Shown here in pieces: positions 1-9,214 of a stretch of DNA of 64,000 bases; positions within the stretch are counted from its first letter, which is position 1; every line of letters begins with the position of its first letter. Source of the DNA: Acidobacteriota bacterium (GTDB lineage: Bacteria; Acidobacteriota; Thermoanaerobaculia; UBA5066); NCBI GenBank assembly GCA_008363385.1, contig RHKY01000007.1, forward strand, positions 102,701 to 166,700. The letters are read 5' to 3'. The notes beneath the pieces are model-generated. The model was not told where the DNA came from. It saw nothing but the letters and a program-made list of their open reading frames with translations, and made no database searches. The translations under genes were made by a program, and so were the position numbers.

Positions 1-110
1 TGGCGCGCCCCCCAAGCCGCGCCCCGGCCCCGCGTTTGACCGCCGGCCCGCCCGGTGGTACCGTCCGCGTTCCGTCCGGGGGCCGCGTCCCCCGAGCTCT
101 TTGCGACCGT

Positions 111-186
111 GGGGCTGTAGCTCAGCTGGGAGAGCGCCTGAATGGCATTCAGGAGGTCGACGGTTCGATCCCGTTCAGCTCCACCA
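111..186 (+). tRNA. tRNA-Ala (anticodon GGC)
   Basis: The sequence folds as a complete 76-nt cloverleaf. The acceptor stem GGGGCTG pairs with CAGCTCC with one G-T wobble. The D-arm is GCTC...GAGC, the anticodon loop carries GGC between a TGAAT/ATTCA stem, the T-arm holds GGTTCGATCCC and CCA is encoded. GGC decodes GCC alanine codons. The last 12 bases (175-186) are also the antisense of the end of the adjacent recombinase gene, which suggests that this tRNA 3' end is an element attachment site. Confidence 0.97.
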
Positions 187-1623
187 TTCCTTCGTTTTCG
201 CCCCTTCAACCAGCAGATCGAACGGCGAACGCATTGAAGCGGTTAGGTTTGACTCGCTCGCGGTGAAGTTCCATACCACCGCCTGGAGGAGCTGTCGCCT
301 TCCCGCTGCCGGCCGCGCAAGGTACTCCTCCCGCGCGGTTTCCGCGAGTTCCATTGGCTCTCGGGCTGCTCGAAGGAACGCTTCCCTCGGCATCGCCTCT
401 TCGACTCGCCGCAGCGTCGCGGCCACGTCGTCGGCCTCACACTGCCAGCGGGTGCTCTGCTCGCGCCAGTAGTCCTCGGTGATGCGCCCGAGGAGCTTCT
501 CTTCGTAGGCGCGGTCCCGCAGGCTGCGAAGCTCGCTCAGACGCTTGCGGGCGTGTGCCGCCTCGGCGTCCGCCGCCGGGTCGGCGGCCGTCGTCTGCTC
601 CAGCTCGGCCATCAGCCAGTCAATGACCGGCCTGTCGATGTGGATCCCCTCGAGGACGCGCACCGCCTCGTCGTCCAGGAGTCTCTCCGGGTAGAACCGC
701 CGGCAGCCCATCCGCCCCTGGCAGGAGTAGTAGACGTAGCGCCCCTTCTTGAGCATCCCGCTCATGAGCCCGCCGCAGGTTTGGCAGCGGAGAAGCCCGC
801 TGAACGTGAAGACGTGGCCGGGAGCGCCTCCGTTGCGCCGGCCGTCCAGGACCCGCTGAACCTGGTCGAAGGTCTCCTTCGAGACGAGCGGCTCGTACGC
901 CCCGCTGTAGAGCGTCCCGGCCCAGCGGAAGGTCCCGTGGTAGGCCGGGTTCCTCAGGATGTTCGTGCAGACGGTGTTCCTGTTCAGGACCGCGCCCTTC
1001 TTCGAGCGCAGACCGAGCGACCGCGCGAGGCGCGTCAGCTCGGCCGTCGAGTAGAAGCCGGTCGCGGCACGCTCGAAGAGGTGCCGCACCAGGGGGCCGG
1101 CGGCTGGGTCGGGGACGATGCCGGGAGCGCCCACCACGTTGCGGTAGCCGAGCGGCGCCGCGCTCGGAAAGGAGCCGAGGCTGGCCTTCTTCGTCATCCC
1201 CTTCTTGATCTCCTCGCTCAAGTTCTCGGAGAAGTTTTTCGCGACGAGCACCTTGATGCCGTGCAGGAACTTCTCGCTCGAGTGGACGTTCGGCCCGATG
1301 ACCGTCCGCTCCTTGACGAAGTGGATCTCGGTTCCCAGCTCCTCGAGCGTCACGTAGTCGCGCAGGTTCCGGTAGAGCCGGTCGGTCTTCTCGACGAGGA
1401 GCACCGCCTGGGGCCTGGCGCGTAGGAGGGCGATCATCCGGGCGAAGGCGGGCCGCTTGCCGCTCAGCTTCGCCGTCTCGCTCTCCTCAAAGACCTCCAG
1501 GATCCTGATACGGTTCTCGGCCGCGTAGGACGACAGGAGGTCCTTCTGGGCGGGGATGCTGAAGCCCGACTCCTCCTGGTCCTTCGTGCTCACCCGGACG
1601 TACGCTGCTGCTTCACGAGCCAT
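175..1623 (-). CDS. Large serine recombinase (site-specific integrase)
   Basis: A 482-residue serine recombinase that would cut and rejoin att sites through a phosphoserine link. The N-terminal resolvase domain starts YVRVSTKDQ with the likely nucleophile Ser12, followed by the EKTDRLYRN region near residue 85. A recombinase domain follows (LGYRN, ILRNPAYHG), then a zinc ribbon with CQTCGG and later cysteines, and a C-terminal coiled region; this is the usual large serine integrase order. The ATG at 1623 was chosen because it directly precedes the conserved domain; an upstream extension to 1719 has no domain content. No strong Shine-Dalgarno is seen. The stop codon lies inside the tRNA-Ala gene, so the two overlap by 12 bp. 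This is probably the integrase of the left-hand element. Confidence 0.93.
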   Translation of the reverse strand: MAREAAAYVRVSTKDQEESGFSIPAQKDLLSSYAAENRIRILEVFEESETAKLSGKRPAFARMIALLRARPQAVLLVEKTDRLYRNLRDYVTLEELGTEIHFVKERTVIGPNVHSSEKFLHGIKVLVAKNFSENLSEEIKKGMTKKASLGSFPSAAPLGYRNVVGAPGIVPDPAAGPLVRHLFERAATGFYSTAELTRLARSLGLRSKKGAVLNRNTVCTNILRNPAYHGTFRWAGTLYSGAYEPLVSKETFDQVQRVLDGRRNGGAPGHVFTFSGLLRCQTCGGLMSGMLKKGRYVYYSCQGRMGCRRFYPERLLDDEAVRVLEGIHIDRPVIDWLMAELEQTTAADPAADAEAAHARKRLSELRSLRDRAYEEKLLGRITEDYWREQSTRWQCEADDVAATLRRVEEAMPREAFLRAAREPMELAETAREEYLARPAAGRRQLLQAVVWNFTASESNLTASMRSPFDLLVEGAKTKEWWS

Positions 1624-1729
1624 GGCGGGAAAGGTAGTGCCAGCGGGCCAAAAGCGCCACTCCCCAGCCACACCTGACGCGAGCCTTCTGGACGATCGAT
1701 CCCCGCCGGGGGCTTGCACCCCCGCCGGA

Positions 1730-2965
1730 GTGCGGCGTAGGTTGAGTAGTCCCCTGGCGATCTTGCCCGCCGACTCCCCCCAGCACGGACCCGAGAGCCC
1801 CGCGGACTACTTCTCGCTACTCGGCGTCGACGAGATGGCGGCCGCCGAGGAGGTCACGCGCGCCCTCCGCGACCGTCTGCGCGCCCTCCGTGCGCCGGGC
1901 TTCCCTCTCCGCGGCGGTCCCGAGGTGACCGAGCTCGCTCGAGCGCGTCAGATGCTGACCGGCACGCGGCGGTCCGCCTACACCCGGAGCCTCCGCAACC
2001 ACGTGCGAGCGGCGCTCCCCCAGAGGCTCTCCGCCGAGAGGACCGAGGCGGGGGAGCTCTCGCTCGAGAGGCTCCAGACGTGGCTCGATCGAGAGCGGAC
2101 GCGAGACGGCGTCCGCCTGCGGAACCTCCTCCCCCTCGAGGAAGGCATCGCCCGGGCGCTCGCCGGCTGGGCCGACGGCGAGTGGGGCTTCCGGGTAGAC
2201 CCGGGGCGGGTCCGTTATCGCGAGTCGGCGCTCCCGAGGCTCCGGGCAGCGCTCGAGCTGGGACCGATCGATGCCGTCGGCGTCCTCGCCGTGCCGGAGA
2301 GGCTCCCGACCCGGCTGCCTGCGGGGGCGGCGTGGCTTTCCTCAGGGGAGACGCTCCCGGACGCGCGGCTGATCGAGCTGCTCATGGGGTGGGAGTTCTC
2401 CCTCGTCCACTTCCTGGCGCGTGGAGGGCGCGTCGACAGGGCGTCCGAGATCGTCACGAACCCCCAGGAGGCCTTCGCCCACCCCGACTCGGGCGAGGAG
2501 GTTCTCGCGCTGGCGAGGCGTTTCGTGGCGACGTTCGAGGAGGTCTTCCCCGGTCCGGACGCCCAGGCTTTCCTCCACGACGCCGCCGCCTTCGAGATCC
2601 TCCTCTCCTGGGCCTACTGCCAGGTCGACCCGGACGTGGAGATCGGGCGCCTCGGGGGCGGCGCCCCCCGTCTCGTCTTCGCCCAGACCCAGCCACGAGT
2701 CCCGTCGGTCGACTCGAGCTTCGCCGGCGCGGTGCGACGCGGCATCTCGCTGCCGACGGTCCCGCAGCTCCTGGCGCTCCTCTCGGCGGGAACCCAGCCG
2801 GGCGGTTCGTCATCGCCCCTCGCCTCCGGCACCGGGGAGTGGCTCGCGGCGTTCGATCTCGACGGCGCGCTCGTGGCCTCTTCGAGCCCGCACGGGCTGG
2901 CGCTCAGGCGTGTCCCGGCCTGTGACTGCAGCTCGCCGAGGCTCTGGCGAGACGTGATCGGGTAG
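1730..2965 (+). CDS. J-domain-like protein of unknown function
   Basis: A 411-residue protein from the GTG at 1730. A TTG at 1742 or other starts up to about 1765 are possible, and none has a clear ribosome-binding site. Near residue 25 it reads DYFSLLGVDE, followed by a helical stretch ending in RQMLTGTRRSAYTRSL, which is the layout of a DnaJ J-domain. The HPD tripeptide that stimulates Hsp70 is absent, so it may be a degenerate or scaffold J-domain. The remaining residues have no motif I recognise. It is divergent from the serine recombinase and convergent with the next gene. Location beside the vWA/tubulin-like operon suggests a partner role, which is inference. Confidence 0.7.
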   Translation: MRRRLSSPLAILPADSPQHGPESPADYFSLLGVDEMAAAEEVTRALRDRLRALRAPGFPLRGGPEVTELARARQMLTGTRRSAYTRSLRNHVRAALPQRLSAERTEAGELSLERLQTWLDRERTRDGVRLRNLLPLEEGIARALAGWADGEWGFRVDPGRVRYRESALPRLRAALELGPIDAVGVLAVPERLPTRLPAGAAWLSSGETLPDARLIELLMGWEFSLVHFLARGGRVDRASEIVTNPQEAFAHPDSGEEVLALARRFVATFEEVFPGPDAQAFLHDAAAFEILLSWAYCQVDPDVEIGRLGGGAPRLVFAQTQPRVPSVDSSFAGAVRRGISLPTVPQLLALLSAGTQPGGSSSPLASGTGEWLAAFDLDGALVASSSPHGLALRRVPACDCSSPRLWRDVIG

Positions 2966-2985
2966 CACCCCGTCGAGGCCCCGGC

Positions 2986-4707
2986 TCACCTCGGCGGGCT
3001 GGCTCGGGATCGGTCTTCGTCCGGGCAGGTCGCCCTGCCGCGGAGCGTCTCCAGCGGCTGAGCGTTGGCCGGGCCGATCGGTCCGAAGCGGCTCTCCGTC
3101 GATACCGTCCCGGCCGGGATGCTGTCGTCGAACGGGTAGATCTTGAACGTGAAGATGTCCGTCGCCTTCTCGTAGGTGAACGTCCCGATGTTCGGCAGAG
3201 CGACGAGGTACCGGGGGCGACGAGCCGGGAGGACGCTCCCGAAGGAAACGGCGAAGGCGTACCGCTCGGTGAGATCCCTCGGCGCTGAAGCCACGATCCG
3301 ACAGAACGGCAGGCCGTCTCGAAACACGCGCTCGACCTTCACTCTTCCGGCGGGAGGCGGGTTCAGTGTGTGCCCGTCCTTCTCCTCGAAGGCGAAGACG
3401 GTCTTGGTCGGATCTCCCTCCATGACGAACCCCAGAGTTGCCGTGACGGGGACGGTGATCGGGTCCATGCGGATCCCGCCGATGCAGTTGCCGTCGACCC
3501 TGAAGCCCGAGAAGGCGTACACGTGCAGGTCGGGGTCGTCCGTCGTCGTGTAGAAGGTCACGAGCGTCTTGCCAGGAGCCTCGGCAGGGATCCAGCAGCC
3601 CGGTCCAGAGGCGAATCCCATCACGCCCGCCCGCTCCTGAAGCCTCACGCCAACCCGGTAGCGGAAGTCGTAGACGCGGCTGTCCTCCGCCCTCCGCGAG
3701 GCCATCGAGGGCGCGACGGAGAAACGACCCGGTGCAGTCGGAACCGGCGAGGACGCCGGGGGAGGTGTCGGCGTCGCCCCGCGGACGTGCGGAAGGGTGG
3801 CCTTCGGTACCCTCGCGAAGACCTCGACGAGAGCTTCGAAGCCCTTCGTCAAGGCGGCGTCCACGTCGTCCTTGAACGGGATGTAGAAGACCAGGAGAAG
3901 CCCGGTCAGAATGCCGAGGATCCGCACGAGCAATCCGACCTGGTTGCCGCTCCGTCGAAGCGCCGTGATCGCGGCATCGTGCTTGACGAGATCCTCGACC
4001 GGCAGATCGGAGAGCCTCTCCCTGTAGGCATCCTTCACCAGGTCGAGGACCTCGACGTTCCTCTCGATCATCCCCTGCCCGCCAACCTCGGGGAGCGGGG
4101 GTACCGGGCGTTCACGTTCCTCCGCCTTCAGCTCCCTGGGCTTCAGCCGGACCGCAGCGGGGACCGCGTCATACCGGGGCGTCTCGACCCTCCGTCCTCC
4201 GATGTCGCGCTTCACCCAGCCGTAGAGGAAGAAGTCGCTCCCTTCGCCCTTCCTGCTCGAACGGTGGAAGACGAATCCAGCGGTGCCGTCCCGAGTCGTC
4301 AGGTTCTTTCGCACTGACGAGAGCCACTTGGAAAGGAGTGGCTCGATTCCGCTTTCCGTCCCGTACTCCTGGCACCTATCCTGCCTGCGGGCGTCGGCCC
4401 GCCTTACCCAGTCTGCGCGCGAGCCCTTGATGTAGCGATGGAGCTCCCTCACGGAGCCGCCCGCGCAGAAGTGGCCGGTCCGGTCGCCGTTCACTATGGC
4501 CTGTCTCAGGAGCCGGCGGAAGTAGTAGTCGGCTTGACGCGACCCGCCGATCTCCTCCTTCCAGGGGAAGACCTCGGTCCGTGCCTTCCGGAGTGCGAGC
4601 GCCACGGATCGTCGGTCTTGCGGTCCAACGGGTCGCACTCCCTGTCGGTCCGAGGAGGGCTGTTCCGTTTCCGGAATGTCGTCGGCCGTCGGGGGGGCGT
4701 CGCTCAT
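2986..4707 (-). CDS. One-pass membrane protein, unknown function
   Basis: A 573-residue protein with three visible parts. Residues 1-255 look soluble and charged. A single hydrophobic segment lies at about 257-277 (VRILGILTGLLLVFYIPF region). A Pro/Thr-rich linker (ATPTPPPASSPVPTAP) then leads to a beta-rich C-terminal region of about 240 residues. There is no signal peptide, so a cytoplasmic N-terminus and external C-terminus are likely but not proven. I do not recognise the family. It is transcribed away from the vWA/tubulin operon, so the 70-bp gap before 4777 could hold divergent promoters. Confidence 0.75.
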   Translation of the reverse strand: MSDAPPTADDIPETEQPSSDRQGVRPVGPQDRRSVALALRKARTEVFPWKEEIGGSRQADYYFRRLLRQAIVNGDRTGHFCAGGSVRELHRYIKGSRADWVRRADARRQDRCQEYGTESGIEPLLSKWLSSVRKNLTTRDGTAGFVFHRSSRKGEGSDFFLYGWVKRDIGGRRVETPRYDAVPAAVRLKPRELKAEERERPVPPLPEVGGQGMIERNVEVLDLVKDAYRERLSDLPVEDLVKHDAAITALRRSGNQVGLLVRILGILTGLLLVFYIPFKDDVDAALTKGFEALVEVFARVPKATLPHVRGATPTPPPASSPVPTAPGRFSVAPSMASRRAEDSRVYDFRYRVGVRLQERAGVMGFASGPGCWIPAEAPGKTLVTFYTTTDDPDLHVYAFSGFRVDGNCIGGIRMDPITVPVTATLGFVMEGDPTKTVFAFEEKDGHTLNPPPAGRVKVERVFRDGLPFCRIVASAPRDLTERYAFAVSFGSVLPARRPRYLVALPNIGTFTYEKATDIFTFKIYPFDDSIPAGTVSTESRFGPIGPANAQPLETLRGRATCPDEDRSRASPPR

Positions 4708-4776
4708 CCTCTATGACTCACTCAGGAAGCCGAGTTTTCCGGAAACGGGCACAGGTCGTGAGTCCCTCCCCGACCA

Positions 4777-5133
4777 GTGTCGAGCCGTTGTTCGCGGAAG
4801 GCAAGAAGCGTAGACCGCGCGAGCCGCGGCTCTGACGGCCTTCGTTTCGACGCTATCGCCGGCCTCGAGGCCGCCGCGCGCGCCGCGATCGAGAAGAGAG
4901 CCGGCTCCCGGTTCACGGACGAGGAGTGGGCCGAGGCGAGACGGAACCTCCTGCTCTTCGCCCGGTGCCTCCTCAATCGCCCGCTCGGCGGCGCGGAGGC
5001 TTCGACTGACGACCCGGTCACGGGAAGGGCCGCGGAGCCGAGCAAGGTCGGGCCGGCTCGAGAAGGCGCTGCAGAGGGTCCGGCGGCGTCAATCGTCGAG
5101 AACGAGAACGTTCATCAAGGAGGCCGCGGATGA
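4777..5133 (+). CDS. Small protein opening the vWA/tubulin-like operon
   Basis: A 118-residue reading frame from GTG 4777. The start is uncertain because the first 20 residues look non-conserved. The middle (DAIAGLEAAARAAIEKRAGSRFTDEEWAEAR) is helical and reads like a genuine protein with GC-rich third positions. The tail is low-complexity. Its stop overlaps the ATG of the vWA gene by 4 bp (ATGA), which argues for translational coupling and that this frame is real. No function is recognised. Confidence 0.55.
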   Translation: MSSRCSRKARSVDRASRGSDGLRFDAIAGLEAAARAAIEKRAGSRFTDEEWAEARRNLLLFARCLLNRPLGGAEASTDDPVTGRAAEPSKVGPAREGAAEGPAASIVENENVHQGGRG

Positions 5134-6242
5134 AGAGCCGCACGAGGCAGTCGACTTCCGTCCGGAGGGCGCTTCACGCCATCGCCGCCGTCGTCACGTC
5201 GGTCAGCCTGAGCTCCGCCGCCCAGGCCGGCGGCCAGACGCGGGCGTCAGCCTGCCTGCTCCTCGTCGTCGACGGCTCGGGCTCGGCGCGGGGCCAGGCG
5301 ATCGGGACGCCGACCGACTCGATGGGCCTCCGCCAGCAGGTGCTCGGCGAGCTGGCCCGGCAGCCGATCGTCGATTCCGCGGGCCGGCCCGCCACGGCAG
5401 CCGCCGTCTCCTCGACGAGCGAGCCCTACGTCCTCCTCGAGCCGTCCGCGGACCCGGCGGTGATCGGGAGAGCGCTCACCACGCCGATGCGCCCGGACAG
5501 CGGCGGCAACAACCTCATCTGGACCTTCGGGCTGTTCTCGACGCTCCCCCCGTGCGAGAAGACGAACATCGTCTACATCGGCGACGGCTTGGTCGAGAGC
5601 GGGAAGACGAGGAGCGAAGACGTCGTCCGGCAGCTGCCGGCCCTGGCGTCGAGGCAGGCGCCGGCGCTCGGCGGCGCGACGTGGGCGGCCGTCCTCACGG
5701 ACACCACGGCCGGCCGCTCGATCGCGGGGCGGACCGAAAGGGAGTGGTTCGCGATCACCGACGGCAAGGTCTTCGACGTCTCCGGCCCGGCCGACGTGGG
5801 ACCCGCCGTCAACGCCCTCCTGGAAACGTTCGGCCTGGGAAGGCGTCGGCCCGTCCCCCCGACCCCGCGGGCGCGAGTGAGCCCCGTTCCCGCCGGCGTG
5901 TGGCTCGGCCTGGCGGCGCTTGTGGTCCTGCTCGCGGCCTCGCGCCTCCGCCGCCGCGATCTCCCGCGCGCCACAGTCCTGATCAAGACGGCCGCCGGCA
6001 CCCGGCGCGTCGAGGTGTCCAAGGTCGGCAAGCCGAGCGTGACCGTTGGCGCCGCCGGTGCCGACATCAGGGTCCCGGGCGCCTCGGGTCCCCCGCTCCT
6101 CTTCTCGACCCGCGCCGACGGCCTCCGCAAAGGCAAGCGCATCACCACCGTCACCCACGGCGGCGCGACCACGACGGTCGGGCCGCGGCCCATCGAGATC
6201 GACATGGGCGGCACGAAGGTCTCCGCCCGGAAAGGGGTCTGA
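5130..6242 (+). CDS. Membrane-anchored vWA-domain protein with cytoplasmic tail
   Basis: A 370-residue protein. The N-terminus (residues 1-33) looks like a signal peptide ending near AQA-GG. It is followed by a von Willebrand A-like fold: LLLVVDGSGS at 44-52 supplies the DxSxS MIDAS pattern (Asp48, Ser50, Ser52), and NIVYIGDG at 146-153 is a further vWA strand. A transmembrane helix lies at about 256-272, followed by Arg-rich residues, so the vWA part should be outside and the last 100 residues inside. The inner tail (VTVGAAGADIRVPG...) is beta-rich and FHA-like in pattern, which is a guess. It lies 2 bp before the tubulin-like gene, so the two are almost certainly co-translated partners. Confidence 0.85.
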   Translation: MKSRTRQSTSVRRALHAIAAVVTSVSLSSAAQAGGQTRASACLLLVVDGSGSARGQAIGTPTDSMGLRQQVLGELARQPIVDSAGRPATAAAVSSTSEPYVLLEPSADPAVIGRALTTPMRPDSGGNNLIWTFGLFSTLPPCEKTNIVYIGDGLVESGKTRSEDVVRQLPALASRQAPALGGATWAAVLTDTTAGRSIAGRTEREWFAITDGKVFDVSGPADVGPAVNALLETFGLGRRRPVPPTPRARVSPVPAGVWLGLAALVVLLAASRLRRRDLPRATVLIKTAAGTRRVEVSKVGKPSVTVGAAGADIRVPGASGPPLLFSTRADGLRKGKRITTVTHGGATTTVGPRPIEIDMGGTKVSARKGV

Positions 6243-6244
6243 GC

Positions 6245-9211
6245 ATGAGCGAGACCGGCATCAAGAAGGACGACGCGAGAGACGCGACCATCATCATCGC
6301 CGGCGGCGGGCAGGGGCGGCGTCTCGCCAGCCGGATCGAGAAGGCGAAGGCTGACCTGCCGGAGGAGGAGGCACGGCGCATCTCGACCGTCGCCTTCGAC
6401 CTCGACGGGGCGCAGCCGGCCGACGGCTGCGCCCCGTCGATCCAGTTCGGCATCGTCGTGGACCCCGACGCCGGCGGCGCCGACGATCCGAGCGTCCTCG
6501 GGGGAGTCCCGCGCGAGGTCCGCCCCGCCGCCGAGCTGGTGGATCGGCGCCGCGGCGGCGGCGGGAACCGTCTGGTGGCGCTCGGCGGCCTGCGCGACGA
6601 CGCCGCCTCCGCCGAGCGCGTCGTGCGGGCCGTCGAGCTGAAGATCCGCGAGGCGGCCGCGCTCTCCCCCGGGGCCATCAACGTCATCGTCGCCGCCAAC
6701 CTCGGCGGCTCGGTCGGCTCGGCCTTCGTGTCGACCGCGCCCGCCATCATCCGCGACGCGTACACCCGAAGCGGCGTCGTGACCCCGATCACGTCGTCGG
6801 CGATCGTCCTCCCCCCTGCCTTCCTTCCTGCCGGCGTCAACGTCGCCGACGTCGGCGCGAACGCCCTCGCGGCCCTGTTGGAGGCGCGCGGCATCGCGGC
6901 CGGCCTCATCGGCGCCGACTTCTTCTCGCCCGGCGCGCCGACGTTGCCCTACAGCTCGAGCACGCTTCTGCTTCCGGCCCGCTGTCCGCGGCGGTCCGGC
7001 CGGTCCTCCTCCGAGGAGCTCCAGCGCGAGCAGGAGGCCTCGTTCGTCGGCAGCGCCAGGCTGATCGTCGCGATGCAGACGTCCGGGGTCGGCGAGCTCG
7101 TCGGGTCGCGCCTCCTCAACAACGCCGCGGCCCGTGAGGGCTGCCCCCGGGTCGTCGCCTCGCACGCCATCGCGATCCCGCGCGGCCAGCTCAGCGGCGA
7201 GGCCGCCGCCGGCGTCGTCATCTCGGTCTTGTCGTCGATCGTCAGGACGAAGGACGGCGAGCCCCAGATCGCCACCCCTCCGGCCAGCGCCATCGCGGCC
7301 CTCACCGCGAGCGGCCCCGACGAGGCCCGGGCGCTGCTGATCGCCCTGCGCGGTCCCGCCCTGGAGACCGTCCAGACGGAGATCACCGCCCCCGACTGGC
7401 GGGCGGCCGCGAGGGTGTTGGGCGTCGACCCGGACGCGCTCGGCCTGACGCCGGTCTCCGAGATCCCGGTCGGCGGCCGGCTCCGCAGGGGAAGCCTCCA
7501 GGAGCGCCTGTCGACCTTCGTCGAGGACGTGACCGCGGTCGAGAAGACCTCGTGCGAAAGCCTCCGACAGGCCCTCGCCGCGGCCCAGGTGGCGTCGGCC
7601 GCCGGCGCGACGGCGCGCCTGGCGGCCACGGCCGTGGACATCTTCAACGGGTCGGGTGACCTCTCGGCGGAGACCCACCGGCCTGGCCTCGTCGAGAGGA
7701 CGGCCGAGGTGGTGGCCTCGACCGCCTCCCTCCTCCGCGCCAGGTGGGAGCGGGCCCTCCAGGCGGCCATCTCGGTCCCCGACGGGCTCGGCGGCTTCCG
7801 GGACCGCAGGAAGGAGCTCGAGGAGGAGTTCCGGAACATCCTCGACCGCGTCGCGGCGAGCTCCCTGCTCCGCCTGGTGCCGGCCCTCTCGCGCTGGAAG
7901 CTCGGGCAGGCGCGGGCGGTGGCCGACGAGCGGCTCAGCCTGCGTCTGATGGAGGTGGCCGTCGAGGCGATCGGCGGCGCGACCGAGAGGGTGAACGCCG
8001 GGGCGACGGCGGTCGGTCGCGCCGCCCGCGACATGGGGGCGACCCTCACCGGCGCGCTCGAGGAGGCGATCTCGAACCGGGAGGCCGCGCTCCAGGAGCT
8101 CGGCGACGATGCCGACTACGGCGGCCGCGACCACGTCGGCGTCGAGGAGGTGCGGAAGGTCCTGGCGCCGGTCGTGGCCGCCGAGACCTCCGCCCTCACC
8201 CGGAACGTCACCTTCAGCTACGCCGACGGGCGTTTCACCGGCACCGTGGCCGGCACGCCGTTCGAGGAGATGCCGGGGGCCACGCCGGTCAACGAGCGCA
8301 ACTACGGGCTCCTCTCGGCCTCGGCCCTCGCCGCGACGAAGGCGGCGGCCGGAGAGGTCGACCTCTACCTCGAGGCGGCCAAGGCCTACGGGACGCCGGG
8401 CAGGCTGATGGCCCGCCTGAGGTCGATGGCCCGGCCCGGCGATGCGGTGGCCGGCGGCGTGATCCGCTCCGACCGCCAGCCGGCCGCGCTCGGGTTGCTC
8501 GCCCTCCCGCGGGTGCCGACGCCGGCGGGCGGCTTCGTGGCCGGCCTCAAGCTGACCCTCGGGCCGGGCGAGGAGGTGGTGGAGACCGAGATCTCGACCG
8601 GGGACGAGCTCCGTTTGACCGCGGTTGTCGGCGGCGTCGAGCTGCCGGGCCTCAAGCCGTACCGCGCGTGGGCCCGGCCGTACCTCCAGGTCGGACGCCC
8701 CGTCCACTTCGTCGAAGCGCTCGAGCGCTCTCGCGACCTCTCGAAGGCCGTCTACGCGGCCGAGGGGTTGGTCTGGGTCCCGCGGGTCGAGGTGAGCCTC
8801 CTCCTCTCGGATGTCGCCTTCCTCCGCGACCTGGCCGTGGCCGTCGGGGCCGGGCTCGTGCGGACGAAGGAGATCTGGCGCAAGGACGGCACGCCGAAGG
8901 CCGTCTACACGGTCAACGGCGCCAAGGCGGCCGGCCCGGACGTCTCGGTGACCGGGATGGAGTTCATCTCGGGGATGAAGGAGCGGAAGCTGCGGGAAGC
9001 GCTGGGTGCGGCCGTGGCCGCCTTCGACCGCAAGGACCCGGCGGCGCGCATCCGGATCCTGGCCCCGGTGGCCCAGGAGCTCCCGCCGGCGGCCAGACGT
9101 GCCTTCGGCAGGGACGCCGACCTGGTCCGCCTCGTTCAGCTGACCCTCCGGGGCGAGGTCGCCCGCATCGGCAGGCTCCTGCCCGAGATCGTCGTGGCCG
9201 ACGAGGGGTAG
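6245..9211 (+). CDS. Tubulin/FtsZ-like protein (Tubulin_2-type), 988 residues
   Basis: The N-terminal part shows a nucleotide-binding pattern of the tubulin/FtsZ superfamily. ATIIIAGGGQG lies at residues 14-24, and ANLGGSVGSAF at 151-161 stands where tubulins carry the GGTGSG signature. The Gly-Gly-x-x-Gly-Ser form is degenerate, so GTP binding is likely but not assured. The remaining ~700 residues are alpha-rich with long Ala/Arg/Glu stretches and no motif I can name. At 988 residues it is more than twice the size of FtsZ. Known large tubulin-like families in bacteria occur beside vWA proteins, as here. ATG at 6245 is 2 bp after the vWA stop. Filament formation or membrane remodelling is an inference. 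Confidence 0.75.
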   Translation: MSETGIKKDDARDATIIIAGGGQGRRLASRIEKAKADLPEEEARRISTVAFDLDGAQPADGCAPSIQFGIVVDPDAGGADDPSVLGGVPREVRPAAELVDRRRGGGGNRLVALGGLRDDAASAERVVRAVELKIREAAALSPGAINVIVAANLGGSVGSAFVSTAPAIIRDAYTRSGVVTPITSSAIVLPPAFLPAGVNVADVGANALAALLEARGIAAGLIGADFFSPGAPTLPYSSSTLLLPARCPRRSGRSSSEELQREQEASFVGSARLIVAMQTSGVGELVGSRLLNNAAAREGCPRVVASHAIAIPRGQLSGEAAAGVVISVLSSIVRTKDGEPQIATPPASAIAALTASGPDEARALLIALRGPALETVQTEITAPDWRAAARVLGVDPDALGLTPVSEIPVGGRLRRGSLQERLSTFVEDVTAVEKTSCESLRQALAAAQVASAAGATARLAATAVDIFNGSGDLSAETHRPGLVERTAEVVASTASLLRARWERALQAAISVPDGLGGFRDRRKELEEEFRNILDRVAASSLLRLVPALSRWKLGQARAVADERLSLRLMEVAVEAIGGATERVNAGATAVGRAARDMGATLTGALEEAISNREAALQELGDDADYGGRDHVGVEEVRKVLAPVVAAETSALTRNVTFSYADGRFTGTVAGTPFEEMPGATPVNERNYGLLSASALAATKAAAGEVDLYLEAAKAYGTPGRLMARLRSMARPGDAVAGGVIRSDRQPAALGLLALPRVPTPAGGFVAGLKLTLGPGEEVVETEISTGDELRLTAVVGGVELPGLKPYRAWARPYLQVGRPVHFVEALERSRDLSKAVYAAEGLVWVPRVEVSLLLSDVAFLRDLAVAVGAGLVRTKEIWRKDGTPKAVYTVNGAKAAGPDVSVTGMEFISGMKERKLREALGAAVAAFDRKDPAARIRILAPVAQELPPAARRAFGRDADLVRLVQLTLRGEVARIGRLLPEIVVADEG

Positions 9212-9214
9212 CCG

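Noticed and set aside
1623-1719. Longer N-terminus of the serine recombinase
   Set aside because: Extra residues precede the resolvase domain, which starts right after the ATG at 1623 in known families.
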